A stretch of DNA of 64,000 nt, taken from positions 1-64,000 of the forward strand of contig NZ_JAJTMY010000001.1 in the NCBI RefSeq assembly GCF_021300615.1. Direction: 5' to 3'. Source of the DNA: Helicobacter anatolicus (GTDB taxonomy: Bacteria > Campylobacterota > Campylobacteria > Campylobacterales > Helicobacteraceae). Below the pieces are notes generated by a model. The model ran no database searches and was not told the origin of the DNA. It saw only the letters and a program-made list of their open reading frames with translations. Both the position numbers and the translations under genes were made by a program. This document shows positions 12,115 to 21,463 of the stretch, piece after piece (the stretch's first letter is position 1; the number at the start of each line of letters is the position of its first letter).

Positions 12115-13047
12115 TTAGATAAAAAGGGAATTTACGCTTTCGTTATAATGGATTCTGCGGATAACTTCTGCAAATAATGGTGCCACACTTAAAACTGTGA
12201 TTTTAGAACATGGTGTTTTTAGAGGGATAGAGTTACTCACTACAACTTCATCAAGTGCACTATCTTGGATTCTTTGGATGGCAGGACCACTTAAAACAGG
12301 ATGTGTTCCTAGAGCCATTACGGAGTTTGCTCCTTTTGCTTTTAAAACATCTGCTGCTTTACACATCGTTCCGGCAGTATCAATCATATCATCAACCAAA
12401 ATTACATCTTTTCCTGTGACATCTCCTATAATATTCATTACTTCACTAACGTTAGCTTTTTCTCTTTTTTTATCTACAATAACAAGATCAAGATGTAATT
12501 GATCGGCAAAATATCTAGCTCTTGAAACTCCACCGATATCAGGGCTTGCAATGATAGGATTTTTGAGATTTTTGGAGCGTACATAATCCCTAAAAATAAT
12601 GGAGCCATAAAGATTGTCTACAGGAATATCAAAAAATCCCTGGATTTGTCCAGCATGTAAATCCATTGTGATAATACGATTAATTCCTGCACTTTGGATG
12701 AGATTTGCTACAAGTTTGGCGGTAATGGGTACTCTTGGTGCTGCTTTTCTATCTTGGCGTGCATAGCCAAAATATGGGATAACTGCATTAATGGAGTTTG
12801 CTGAGCTTCTTCTAAAGGCATCAGCCATGATAAGTAATTCCATGAGATTATCATTTGTAGGGGCACAGGTAGGTTGGATAATAAAAATATCTTTACCTCT
12901 TACAGATTCTGAAATTTGAACGCTAATCTCCCCATCACTAAATCGGCTAATGCTAGCTTTGGAGACGATTCCATCAAGATGCTTTGCTAGATCTTTGCTA
13001 AACTCAACATGTGCCGTTCCACTAAAAATTTTAAAACCCTTCATCAT
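12115..13047 (-). CDS. prs: Ribose-phosphate pyrophosphokinase
   Basis: Makes PRPP from ribose 5-phosphate and ATP. Family landmarks are present: FSGTAHVEFSKDLAKHL at the start, RFSDGEISVQISESVRGKDI, the ATP-binding FGYARQDRK, MDLHAGQIQGFFDIPVDNL, and the PRPP-binding loop DVILVDDMIDTAGTM. The 310 aa length is normal. Start is ATG 13047 or the adjacent in-frame ATG 13044; they cannot be separated. It lies 8 bp upstream of the HisZ-like gene. Confidence 0.97.
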   Translation of the reverse strand: MMKGFKIFSGTAHVEFSKDLAKHLDGIVSKASISRFSDGEISVQISESVRGKDIFIIQPTCAPTNDNLMELLIMADAFRRSSANSINAVIPYFGYARQDRKAAPRVPITAKLVANLIQSAGINRIITMDLHAGQIQGFFDIPVDNLYGSIIFRDYVRSKNLKNPIIASPDIGGVSRARYFADQLHLDLVIVDKKREKANVSEVMNIIGDVTGKDVILVDDMIDTAGTMCKAADVLKAKGANSVMALGTHPVLSGPAIQRIQDSALDEVVVSNSIPLKTPCSKITVLSVAPLFAEVIRRIHYNESVNSLFI

Positions 13048-13093
13048 TTCTTGTTGTTCCTGAATAATAATTTTTTATCATTTTACCAAAAAT

Positions 13094-14329
13094 TTATTTG
13101 CGTAACAATAATCTAAAAAGTTTATGCGTATCAAGGCTAAGGGATAGCATTTGTTGATAAGCAAGAGCATCTTGAGTGAAATGTAAAATAAAACTAAATC
13201 TACCTGTTAAATAATCATTTTTGTATTCATAATAAATTTCTGCACGATCAAAGAGTGGAGATTGATAAAAAGGGAGACCAGCATAAAAATCTTCCCCGTA
13301 GGTTGAAAAATACTTGTATTGATTTTTACCAAAATAGAGACTATTTTCAAAGCCAAAACCTTTGTATTGAGCTTGAAAATCAAACTGCCAACCAAGGAGA
13401 TTGCTAAAGGGGTCAAGGCCTGTAGATAATCGTCTTTTTCGCTCAAGTGAAGAGAGATTGCTAAACTTAAAAAGAAGTTTATCCATAGATGGAGTGAGAG
13501 ATTGGAGATTGGAGCCAATAAAAAGTTCATAATAAAATCGATCTAGCAAATAAGTATCAAAATTTCCACCATCAAGGTTTAAAAATTCATCATTTTTAAA
13601 ATGATAAAGTAAAAATGAACCACCGAAAAATAATTTTTTATTAAAAAAGGATTTTTTTAAAAAACCTTGTGTTAAAAACTCATCAATTCGTTTTGTGATA
13701 TCTCCGCCATACCAATCAAAAATAAATTCTGCTTGAAGGTCGTATTTTTGGGAATCATATTGAAATAAAACTCCATTGATTAGAGGATTGTAAAATAAAA
13801 AATCTTTGCGATAAAAAAGTTGGGAATATTCACCAATCCATTGTTTTTTGTGAAAAATACCAAAAAAAGCCTTAATATCTTTATATGTAAAATCATAAGA
13901 GAAGGTAAGGAGATTTTTTGCAGGATATTTTTCTCCTAAATTTTGAATAAAATGCCCACCTACACGTAAATTTTGATTTTTAAAAGAAATGCCAATCTCT
14001 GGAGCAATACTTCCTGTAAATAGTGTTCTAGTAGGCCAATACTTTTGAGATTCTTCGGTATTGTCCAAAAGAAAATCAAAATCAATACCATAGATAAATT
14101 TTAGATTTTTAAGATGTAGAGAATCTTGTGGACTTGTAGGTAGAGGTGGAGTTTCTAAGGTATTTTCTTCTGTGTTTTGTAAAAAGATTTGCGTATTTTC
14201 CTGTGGAGTCGCAGGAGATGTTGTTTGTGTTGTGGTGTGTATATTATCTTGTGCGACTAGTGGATAAAAAGAGCAAAAAAAACAAGCCAAAGAAGTATAA
14301 AAATACTTCTTTATAAAATTATTGTGCAT
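13094..14329 (-). CDS. Probable outer-membrane/exported protein of unknown function
   Basis: Starts with a basic then hydrophobic segment (IKKYFYTSLACFFCSFYPLVA) that looks like a signal peptide. A T/Q/P-rich linker to about residue 80 follows, then about 330 residues rich in aromatic, alternating strands (FDFLLDNTEESQKYWPTRTL, FSYDFTYKDIKAFFGIFHKK). This suggests an outer-membrane beta-barrel, although the end (LFRLLLRK) lacks the usual terminal aromatic residue. I do not recognise the family. ATG 14329 is preferred to 14338; both lie inside the end of the upstream yceI gene, so the two are coupled. Confidence 0.65.
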   Translation of the reverse strand: MHNNFIKKYFYTSLACFFCSFYPLVAQDNIHTTTQTTSPATPQENTQIFLQNTEENTLETPPLPTSPQDSLHLKNLKFIYGIDFDFLLDNTEESQKYWPTRTLFTGSIAPEIGISFKNQNLRVGGHFIQNLGEKYPAKNLLTFSYDFTYKDIKAFFGIFHKKQWIGEYSQLFYRKDFLFYNPLINGVLFQYDSQKYDLQAEFIFDWYGGDITKRIDEFLTQGFLKKSFFNKKLFFGGSFLLYHFKNDEFLNLDGGNFDTYLLDRFYYELFIGSNLQSLTPSMDKLLFKFSNLSSLERKRRLSTGLDPFSNLLGWQFDFQAQYKGFGFENSLYFGKNQYKYFSTYGEDFYAGLPFYQSPLFDRAEIYYEYKNDYLTGRFSFILHFTQDALAYQQMLSLSLDTHKLFRLLLRK

Positions 14330-14867
14330 AAACTTCAAGTTGAATGCTAAACTTCACTTCATCGCTTAAAACTACATTTGCAAAGCTAAGGCCAATTTCA
14401 AAATCTTTTCTATTAACCTTCCCTTCAATTTCAAGAGCGATAAATTCTTGTTTATTCATAGGATTGATAGCAGGGCCATTAATTTGTGCCTCCCATACTA
14501 CTTGCTTTGTAATACCACGGAAAGTAAGATCCCCATATATTTTTCCATTTTCAAATTTTGTCATTTTAAATTTTGCTTTTGGGAATTTTGCTACATCAAA
14601 AAAATCAGAAGCTTTAAGATGATTATCTCTTTTTTGATCTTTTGTGTCGATAGAAGCAATATCTAAAGTCCCTGCAAAAGAGTTAATAATTTTTGTTTTA
14701 GGATCAATATCAATTTTACCTTCAAAATTTGCAAAACTTCCTTTTACTTTTGTAAGTGATAAGTGCTTGATTTCAAAATCTACGCTAGAGTGTGACTTAT
14801 CTATATTGTAAGGTTTTGCAAAACTAAGCGCAGCGCCAACCATGAAGAGATAGAATAACTTTTTCAT
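14319..14867 (-). CDS. YceI family periplasmic lipocalin-like protein
   Basis: Secreted YceI/TT1927 family protein, a lipocalin-like barrel that binds polyprenoid or fatty ligands and is often stress-induced. It has a signal peptide MKKLFYLFMVGAALSFA and the family start YNIDKSHSSVDFEIKHLSLTKV. GKIYGDLTFRGITKQVVWEA follows, and the end is FSIQLEVYAQ. The start at 14867 is chosen because AAGGA lies 7 nt upstream and the signal peptide begins there; the longer frame to 14924 adds an implausible leader. About 182 aa, the usual size. The exact ligand is unknown. Confidence 0.9.
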   Translation of the reverse strand: MKKLFYLFMVGAALSFAKPYNIDKSHSSVDFEIKHLSLTKVKGSFANFEGKIDIDPKTKIINSFAGTLDIASIDTKDQKRDNHLKASDFFDVAKFPKAKFKMTKFENGKIYGDLTFRGITKQVVWEAQINGPAINPMNKQEFIALEIEGKVNRKDFEIGLSFANVVLSDEVKFSIQLEVYAQ

Positions 14868-15099
14868 ATTTTTCCTTTCAAAAATAAAATATCGCGAATG
14901 TATTTTTTGTAGATATAAGAGCACTGTATGCCATTCTCCTGAGAGAATTAAATCACAAAAATAACGAAAAAGTATAACTTTTTAGATTAAAAAAATCAAA
15001 CTGATTGCATAAAAAATAGGAGATATGGAGGCACTGAATTTTAAAAAATAGATAGCAAAAGGGTATAGCAAGGAATGCATTACCCTTTATATGCTTAAG

Positions 15100-16479
15100 C
15101 TAGTGGGTTTTTGTGGTTAATTGTTGGATTCTTTGCAAACTTATTTGCTTGCCCAAGATAAATATACCCTCAGCAATTCCTATTCCACCGGGTTTTCCAA
15201 AGAGTGCAAGGCGTAGATTTGGCATTAATGTGCCAGCTTTTATTTGCATTGTTTCACAAAATTCATGTAAAGATTCTTGTATTTGAATGAGAGAAGAAAA
15301 TTCCCTTTCTTGCAAAAATATTATAAATTTTTCAAGGAGATCTTTAATTTCTGGGGTATATTTTTTGAGCATTTTTTCTTCATAATTTTGTGGATTTGTG
15401 AAGATTTCTGTACATTGGTTTTGAAATTCTATAAGTGTTTGGGAGCGATTTTTTAGCTCTTGAAATAAGACTTCTTTTTGTGCATTTTGTAAGGGAGGTA
15501 GAATATTTAATAAGGATTCTAATTTTTGTGTAGGAGTTTCTTTGAGATAATGTTGGTTGAGCCAGAGGAATTTTTCTTGATTAAAACAGCTTGGTGAGGT
15601 GTTGAGATCTTTAGCATCAAATTTTTCTAACATATCTTTGAGGCTAAAAATCTCATCATTTTGATAGCTCCATCCAAGTCTTACTAAAAAATTTAGTAAT
15701 GCTTCAGGGAGATAGCCTAATTCTTTGTATTCCATAACACTCATTGCACCATGTCTTTTACTAAGTTTTGCACCATCGCTACCCAAAATCATAGGCACAT
15801 GATAAAATTTTGGAATTTCAAAACCTAATGCTTGATATACAACAATTTGTTTAGGGGTATTGCTAAGATGATCATCTCCGCGAATAACATCTGTAATGCC
15901 CATTAATGCATCATCAATTGCTACTACAAAATTATAAGTTGGGGTGCCATCACTTCTTGCAATAATAAAATCATCTACCTCGCTTGCTTGAAATTGCATA
16001 AAGCCTTTTACGCCATCTTCAAAAGTGATTACACCACTTAGTGGGGCTTTGATTCTCACAACAGGTTGCACATTGCTAGGAGGGGTGCCTGTAAAGTCAC
16101 GATAACGATTGTCATAGCGTGGGGTTTGTTTATTTCTTTCTTGCTCTTGTCTTAGTGCATCTAATTCTTCTTTGCTCATGTAGCAGTAATATGCCTTGCC
16201 CTCATTAATGAGTTTTTGGATATATTCTTGGTAAAGTTCTAGACGCTTTGATTGATAAATTACTTCTTTATCATATTGTAATCCTACCCAGTTAAATGCT
16301 TGCAAAATTGCTTTTGTCGCGGCTTCGGAATTTCTTGCTTGATCAGTGTCTTCAATACGCAGCCTAAATTCCCCGCCATGTGCTTTAGCATGGAGATAAT
16401 TAAAAAGTGCGGTTCTCAGACCTCCTATGTGTAAATGTCCAGTAGGGGAAGGTGCAAATCTTGTAATGACTTTTTTCAT
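15100..16479 (-). CDS. gltX: Glutamyl-tRNA synthetase
   Basis: Class I aminoacyl-tRNA synthetase. It has the HIGH-type motif FAPSPTGHLHIGGLRTA near the N-terminus and the KMSKS-type motif DGAKLSKRHGA near residue 240. VRIKAPLSGVITFEDGVKG and IRGDDHLSNTPKQIV are further landmarks. The start is ATG 16479 (MKKVITRF), preceded by AAAGG; the frame stays open upstream to 16698 only by chance. 459 aa. Helicobacter usually has two gltX genes, one acting as GluRS and one as tRNA-Gln glutamylator; sequence here does not decide which this is. The conjugative element begins just upstream of its start. Confidence 0.95.
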   Translation of the reverse strand: MKKVITRFAPSPTGHLHIGGLRTALFNYLHAKAHGGEFRLRIEDTDQARNSEAATKAILQAFNWVGLQYDKEVIYQSKRLELYQEYIQKLINEGKAYYCYMSKEELDALRQEQERNKQTPRYDNRYRDFTGTPPSNVQPVVRIKAPLSGVITFEDGVKGFMQFQASEVDDFIIARSDGTPTYNFVVAIDDALMGITDVIRGDDHLSNTPKQIVVYQALGFEIPKFYHVPMILGSDGAKLSKRHGAMSVMEYKELGYLPEALLNFLVRLGWSYQNDEIFSLKDMLEKFDAKDLNTSPSCFNQEKFLWLNQHYLKETPTQKLESLLNILPPLQNAQKEVLFQELKNRSQTLIEFQNQCTEIFTNPQNYEEKMLKKYTPEIKDLLEKFIIFLQEREFSSLIQIQESLHEFCETMQIKAGTLMPNLRLALFGKPGGIGIAEGIFILGKQISLQRIQQLTTKTH

Positions 16480-16561
16480 GATTAACCTTTGTTGTAGATA
16501 TAGGAATTTTTTTTTAATTTTACTACATTTAAATTGATTTTTTCCTTGGTTTAAAGAAAGC

Positions 16562-16582
16562 TGAGACATCAAGCAGGGAGCA
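16562..16582 (+). repeat. 21-bp perfect inverted repeat, left copy (IR-L)
   Basis: Begins TGAGACATC and ends CAGGGAGCA. The reverse complement occurs once more, at 31355-31375. Together they bound exactly the T4SS/recombinase operon. The GGGAG at 16576-16580 inside this copy also serves as ribosome binding site for the gene starting at 16586. The sequences on either side of the two copies differ immediately. Confidence 0.9.
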
Positions 16583-16585
16583 AGA

Positions 16586-17284
16586 ATGTTATTCAAGGAT
16601 TTAGAGATTAATGAGATTTTGGCACTTAAAGAATTAGGCTCAAGTATCGTATTATTGGATATTTTACTTAAAAAGGCAAAGCCCATGGATAAGGACAAAA
16701 AGAAGTATTTTATTAGCTTGAGTGAGTTTTCTTTACTTTTGGATATCTGTGAGAAAACCCTTAAAAACTGGTTAGAGAACCTAGAAGGCTATGGATTTTT
16801 AAAACATTACAGAAAGTGTGGAAAAGTCATTGTTGAACTCCTTTCATTCAGAGAAACAAGGGAATGGAAGATTAAGACACAAGATAAAGAAAAAAGAAAT
16901 ACACAATCTCGTCTATACCGCAATGTGGCGTTGATTTTCAAAACCATTGCAATTGGGTTTAAAAATTACAAACTTCGATTAAAAAACAATGCAAATCTTC
17001 TAAGAAAAAATCTCTTAGAAGAGCAGGAATGGGATCTCTTATCACCCATAAAATACGATAAGAAATATAGGATACAAGAACTAAATAGTGCAATGCTAGA
17101 GTTTGGAGGTGATAATGAAATTGTTTCATTTAAATATGAAGACTTGACAGGAAGAAGGCTGCCAAAAACAACATGTAAATTCTATAGAGGAATTATTAAA
17201 AAAAGAGTTTCAGATTCAATTTTGAATTATTTTGAAATAAAAGAAAAACCAAATAAAGGATATTTTCATGCAAACTATTTTTAA
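16586..17284 (+). CDS. First gene of T4SS operon; winged-helix-like protein of unknown function
   Basis: 232 aa, basic. Residues 40-95 (YFISLSEFSLLLDICEKTLK then NWLENLEGYGFLKHYRKCGK) have the helix-helix-helix-wing pattern of a winged-helix DNA-binding domain of the kind found in replication initiators and small regulators. The rest is helical and charged without a motif I recognise. It starts 5 nt after GGGAG, which lies within the inverted repeat, and its end overlaps virB2 by 17 nt. Position as the first gene and DNA-binding look suggest control of the element or a replication role; this is inference. Confidence 0.7.
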   Translation: MLFKDLEINEILALKELGSSIVLLDILLKKAKPMDKDKKKYFISLSEFSLLLDICEKTLKNWLENLEGYGFLKHYRKCGKVIVELLSFRETREWKIKTQDKEKRNTQSRLYRNVALIFKTIAIGFKNYKLRLKNNANLLRKNLLEEQEWDLLSPIKYDKKYRIQELNSAMLEFGGDNEIVSFKYEDLTGRRLPKTTCKFYRGIIKKRVSDSILNYFEIKEKPNKGYFHANYF

Positions 17285-17546
17285 AAGAATAATTATTTGT
17301 TTATTAGTGACTTTTAGTACATCTTATGCGGATTTTAAAAGTCTTGTAGATAACATCACAGGTTTTACTAAAACACCGGAATTTATAGGAATTATGGCTA
17401 TTGTGATTGCGGCATTTGGAATTTATATTTTGAAAAATAGAGATAATCTCGCTCAAATTACTCCTAGCCTAATTATGGTAGTTATCGCATTCTCTGTAAT
17501 TTTGGGTGCTTCCTCCTTAGCTGGTTGGATTGTAGGGTTCTTTTAA
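17268..17546 (+). CDS. virB2: VirB2-like T4SS pilin
   Basis: 92 aa with a signal peptide (IIICLLVTFSTSYA) and two hydrophobic helices (FIGIMAIVIAAFGIYIL and PSLIMVVIAFSVILGASSLA) separated by a short polar loop. This is the topology of VirB2 pilin, the repeating subunit of the conjugative pilus. It overlaps the preceding gene by 17 nt and virB3 by one base (TAATG). Confidence 0.87.
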   Translation: MQTIFKRIIICLLVTFSTSYADFKSLVDNITGFTKTPEFIGIMAIVIAAFGIYILKNRDNLAQITPSLIMVVIAFSVILGASSLAGWIVGFF

Positions 17547-17824
17547 TGTTTGTCATCAAAACAAATTCTACAAACTACAGAGACCTATCCAAAAAAAGAA
17601 AGTTTTTTGGATTGAGTTTTATGGCGTGGTTTGTAGCACTTTATGGAAATTGGGGCGTTTTTATCCTGATTCAATATAGTGTTTTGATGCTTCTAGTTAT
17701 CACCCTTATTAGCATCATCACACTTTATATTGCCGAATTTTTTGATGAGGACTTTTTTGAAATTTTGATTGTAAAGACAATTGATTTATTTCCAAAAAGC
17801 AATCGCTCTATTTTTTACCCTTGA
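17546..17824 (+). CDS. virB3: VirB3-like inner-membrane T4SS protein
   Basis: 92 aa with two adjacent membrane helices (FGLSFMAWFVALYGNWGVFI and SVLMLLVITLISIITLYIA). VirB3 works with VirB4 in pilus biogenesis, and its order B2-B3-B4 supports the call. ATG 17546 overlaps the virB2 stop as TAATG and is preferred to an in-frame TTG at 17525 that would lie further inside virB2. Confidence 0.85.
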   Translation: MFVIKTNSTNYRDLSKKRKFFGLSFMAWFVALYGNWGVFILIQYSVLMLLVITLISIITLYIAEFFDEDFFEILIVKTIDLFPKSNRSIFYP

Positions 17825-17835
17825 AAGGAAAATCA

Positions 17836-20175
17836 TTGAATTTTTTAGAAAGTTTGCTTTATAAATTTGCTCCAAAAACCCTATCTATGGCGAATGAAAA
17901 CAACATATTAGGGCTTTTTAATGAAGATTTTTTGATCACAAAAAAAGAGAATTTAGTTTGTGGCATTGAACTTAATGGAATGAGTTATTCTTTTGCAACA
18001 GATGAAATCATCAATGCTTCTTTTGCCGAAAAAATTGTTGCATTTAATTCAATTGGGGACTTAAATTTAAAAATCTTGATTAAAAGACGCAAACATTTCT
18101 TAAAGAATGAAGAATTGGAGAATTTAGGCTTTTATGCAAAAAATGTGGTGGATAAATGGAGAGATAACCAAGTCTATTATGAAAATCGCTATTTTTTGAT
18201 TTTAGAGACTATAAGCTCCATAAAAGGGTCATTAGAAAAGAAAAAGAGGATTTTAACAGAATCAACGCTAAATAATGTAACCTACAACAATAAAGAAGTC
18301 GAATTAAAAAATGCAAGAGAAGCATTAATGCAAAATCTTGAAAGATTTCATCCAAGGGCATTGAAGGCTAATGAGGTGCTTTCTATTTTTGCAGAATATA
18401 TCAATGGTTTTGCAATAAATTTTCCTTTGAGGGCAAAACAAAGCATTTTAACAGATAGCTATATTGCAAGTAGTGTAGAGTTTAATAAAGATTATTTTTT
18501 GCAAAAAAATCATGAACAAGAAATCTATAAAAGCATTATTGCTATTAAAAACTATGATACTGATGTAATTGAATCTCTCCCTATTTCAAACCTCCTGCAC
18601 CAAAACCTTGAATTTGATTTGATTTATACTCTAAAAAATCTTAATAAAGATAAAGCAATCTTAAAGCTTACTAATGCTATTAAGAGTGCTCCAAGCATTG
18701 CTAGAGATGAGTTAAGTGAATTAAAAGGGATGGTTTCTGCAGAAAGAGTGGGAATTAATTATGTTTCTTTTAATATCTTACCTATTGCAAGAAGTAAAGA
18801 AGCCCTGCAAGAATCTACAAACTTCATCATTACAGATTTAAGAAGATTTGGCTTTGTAGGAGTAAAGGAGACTATTAATTTATTAGCAAGTTATTTATCA
18901 TTTTTTCCAGAAAATGAGAAGTTTAATGTCAGAAAAAGAATTCAAACTGGTTTTAATTCCGCCTCCTTATTTCTCTTTGAAAAAGAGTTTACCGGCTTTT
19001 CATCAAATTCATGGGGGCATTCTCCTATCACTACATTTTACACACAAAGTGGGCAAAATTATTTTTTTAATTTCCATACCAAAAAAAGGGATAGAGAAAA
19101 CAATAAATCATTGGGTCACACCATGATTATTGGGGCTAGTGGGAGCGGAAAAACCACTCTTATTACTTTCTTGATTATGAATTGCTTGAAGTATGATATT
19201 GATATTTTAAGCCTTGATAGGCTTAATGGCATGGGTATTTTTACCAATTTTTTTGATGGGGAGTATAACTCTCCAGATGAAAATAATAACTTTTCTATCA
19301 ATCCATTTTCTTTGCCTATGAGTGAGGAGAATGCGCAATTTTTAGAAAGCTTTATCCAAATGATGTGTGATGTAGAAGAAGGGATTAAAGATGATTTGCA
19401 AGTCATTAGCTACATTAATCAAGCGGTAAAAAGGGCATATTCTATCTTTGCAAAACAAAATATTCCTTTTTCTTTAAAAGAATTTATCAGCGTGATTGAA
19501 AATGATTCTAATAGTGTTATTAAAATGCAATTAGAGAAGTATTTGAAGAATCCCCTTTTTAATAGCAAAGAAGATACGCTAAATTTTGATAAAAAGCTTA
19601 ATGCAATCAATATGGACTTTATTATCAATTCTTCAAAAAATGCTTCTTTGATTGCTTATTATCTCTTCCATAAAATGATTTATAGAGCAAAGGAAAGCGG
19701 AAGAGGCTTTTTGATGTTTATTGATGAATTTAAAAGCTATACAGAAAATGAAATTTTTAATGATCGCGTGATGCTTGCTTTGACACAGGCAAGAAAACTC
19801 AATGGTGTAATGGTTTTGGCATTACAAACCATCGATCAGCTTTTGGAGGTGAAAAATTCAAAAGAATATATGAAAAACATTGGTCATCTCATGATTTATC
19901 CACAAAATCATATCAATTTTGAAAGGATAGAAAAAGAATATGAAATCAATTTTACTGAGATTGAAAGAAATTTTTTAATCAATACGCCTATTCATGAAAG
20001 AAAGATTTTAATTAAAAACTTATTAGATAAGACTTCAGTAATTGTGGATGTCAATATGAGCCGTCTAGATAAATATATCAATATTTTTAATTCTGATTCT
20101 GATAAGGTGAGAAAGATGAATGAGTTAAAAAACAAGTTTGGATCTAGATGGAAAGAGGGATTTTTAAATGGATGA
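17836..20175 (+). CDS. virB4: VirB4-like T4SS ATPase
   Basis: Large conserved ATPase that powers pilus assembly and substrate transfer at the inner membrane. The N-terminal CagE/TrbE/VirB domain spans about residues 1-410. The C-terminal ATPase has Walker A GASGSGKTT near residue 432 and Walker B GFLMFIDEFKSY near residue 623, followed by LTQARKLNGVMVLALQ. About 779 aa, normal for VirB4. The start is TTG 17836, 6 nt after AAAGGA at 17824; the earlier in-frame TTG at 17821 precedes that SD. It overlaps virB6 by 8 nt. Confidence 0.95.
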   Translation: MNFLESLLYKFAPKTLSMANENNILGLFNEDFLITKKENLVCGIELNGMSYSFATDEIINASFAEKIVAFNSIGDLNLKILIKRRKHFLKNEELENLGFYAKNVVDKWRDNQVYYENRYFLILETISSIKGSLEKKKRILTESTLNNVTYNNKEVELKNAREALMQNLERFHPRALKANEVLSIFAEYINGFAINFPLRAKQSILTDSYIASSVEFNKDYFLQKNHEQEIYKSIIAIKNYDTDVIESLPISNLLHQNLEFDLIYTLKNLNKDKAILKLTNAIKSAPSIARDELSELKGMVSAERVGINYVSFNILPIARSKEALQESTNFIITDLRRFGFVGVKETINLLASYLSFFPENEKFNVRKRIQTGFNSASLFLFEKEFTGFSSNSWGHSPITTFYTQSGQNYFFNFHTKKRDRENNKSLGHTMIIGASGSGKTTLITFLIMNCLKYDIDILSLDRLNGMGIFTNFFDGEYNSPDENNNFSINPFSLPMSEENAQFLESFIQMMCDVEEGIKDDLQVISYINQAVKRAYSIFAKQNIPFSLKEFISVIENDSNSVIKMQLEKYLKNPLFNSKEDTLNFDKKLNAINMDFIINSSKNASLIAYYLFHKMIYRAKESGRGFLMFIDEFKSYTENEIFNDRVMLALTQARKLNGVMVLALQTIDQLLEVKNSKEYMKNIGHLMIYPQNHINFERIEKEYEINFTEIERNFLINTPIHERKILIKNLLDKTSVIVDVNMSRLDKYINIFNSDSDKVRKMNELKNKFGSRWKEGFLNG

Positions 20176-21349
20176 TTTTTTTCAGAAAATCACCTCTTTA
20201 TTTTTTTCTGTTGGTCAAGACTTCTTATACCAAATTATAGAGAGTTTATTTGACAATGCCATTGCAAAAAGTGTTTTAAATGGGGTTTTAATTATTTTAA
20301 TCTTTGCTTGGGCAATCTCTACCTTAAAGAAAGAAGAGTTTTTTAATCAGCAAAGTGTTATTAAAATCATCATGTTTATTATCTATCTTGGTTTTTTTAA
20401 TTGGGCAATCTCAAACCCTAAGGTCTTTTTAGAAACACTACAAAGTGTAATTTTTCTCCCTTCTGACATTATCCTTCAAAAAGTTACAGAAGTCATGGAA
20501 GTTTCATTTGCAATGCTTGGCTTTGAAAGCAATGGTGCTGGTGGAATTATTATTTTAATCAATAATGTTTTAAATACTTTAATGCTAATGGGTAATGCCA
20601 TTATTTCTAATATGAGCTTTTCTTATTTCTTTGGCATTGGATTCTTTCATATTCTCTTGTTTGTGGTTTTAGCAGTGTTGCAAATTTTATTTGTTATTAC
20701 AATTATGCAAATCATTATAAAAGTGAGCATTGAAGTAATTTTTTGGCTTGGCTTTTCAATTATTTTATTGCCACTAGGATTTTTTAAGGCTACAAGGGGA
20801 ATGATTATTGTCTTTTTGAAAAAAATTATTAGCCTAACGCTTTTTAAGCCTTGTGTATTTGTTCTTGCATATTTTAATTTTAATATCGTGCATTTGATTA
20901 TTTCAAAATTGCCAAATAGCGATCAAATCAAAAGTGGAATCTTTGAAAATCTAAAAACTGCCATTGAAACTAATTTTACAAATACTGCAAATGGCGGGAC
21001 TTTGCTTTTTTATTTTGTTTTACTCATCATCTCCTCTTATATCATCTTTGATCTTTGCAAAAGTGTTCCTGATATGATTAATAGCATTTTTAATACACAA
21101 GGGGGAATTGCAGATATTACAGAAATGGGGAAACAATCTGCTAGTGCAATTTCTCAAGGAATTAGCGGAAAGGCACTTGGTGGAATTGCAGCAGCAACTC
21201 AACAAGGATTTAAAAGAGGCGTTAGTGGGCAAAATAAAAATATTGTAGATAGTGTTATAGGTGGAGCCCTAAGCATTTCTAGTGGAGGAGCAAGTAATGC
21301 AATTTCTAAGGGGATTGGAATGTTGAAAAAAAGAAAAGGTGGTGAGTGA
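20168..21349 (+). CDS. virB6: VirB6-like polytopic T4SS membrane protein
   Basis: 393 aa with at least six hydrophobic segments (for example GVLIILIFAWAISTL, IKIIMFIIYLGFFNWAI, FGIGFFHILLFVVLAVLQIL, VIFWLGFSIILLPLGFF, LLFYFVLLIISSYIIF). A small-residue, Gly/Ser/Ala-rich cytoplasmic tail follows (MGKQSASAISQGISGKALGG). This is the TrbL/VirB6 layout, the inner-membrane channel component. It overlaps virB4 by 8 nt and the following lipoprotein gene by one base (TGATG). Confidence 0.88.
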   Translation: MDDFFQKITSLFFSVGQDFLYQIIESLFDNAIAKSVLNGVLIILIFAWAISTLKKEEFFNQQSVIKIIMFIIYLGFFNWAISNPKVFLETLQSVIFLPSDIILQKVTEVMEVSFAMLGFESNGAGGIIILINNVLNTLMLMGNAIISNMSFSYFFGIGFFHILLFVVLAVLQILFVITIMQIIIKVSIEVIFWLGFSIILLPLGFFKATRGMIIVFLKKIISLTLFKPCVFVLAYFNFNIVHLIISKLPNSDQIKSGIFENLKTAIETNFTNTANGGTLLFYFVLLIISSYIIFDLCKSVPDMINSIFNTQGGIADITEMGKQSASAISQGISGKALGGIAAATQQGFKRGVSGQNKNIVDSVIGGALSISSGGASNAISKGIGMLKKRKGGE

Positions 21350-21462
21350 TGAAAATTTTAATCCTAGCAATGGTGTTATTTTTTAGTGCTTGTACTAATA
21401 AATTTTATGAAATGAAAAAAAGCCCATGTGCGTGCAAAATAGAACATTTTGAGAGAGTTTGA
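21349..21462 (+). CDS. virB7: VirB7-like small lipoprotein
   Basis: A 37-codon gene that is easily missed. It starts MKILILAMVLFFSAC with a lipobox-like FSAC, so the cysteine at position 15 would be lipidated. It continues with a short polar tail carrying two more cysteines (SPCACK). Size, lipobox and position just before virB8 and virB9 fit VirB7, the outer-membrane lipoprotein that often disulphide-bonds VirB9. ATG overlaps the virB6 stop (TGATG) and the stop lies one base before the virB8 ATG, so the chain of coupling is intact. Confidence 0.78.
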   Translation: MKILILAMVLFFSACTNKFYEMKKSPCACKIEHFERV

Positions 21463-21463
21463 A

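Noticed and set aside
16480-16698. Upstream extension of the gltX frame
   Set aside because: The frame is open by chance; the HIGH-motif protein begins at MKKVITRF with its own SD, and the extension overlaps the element's first gene.
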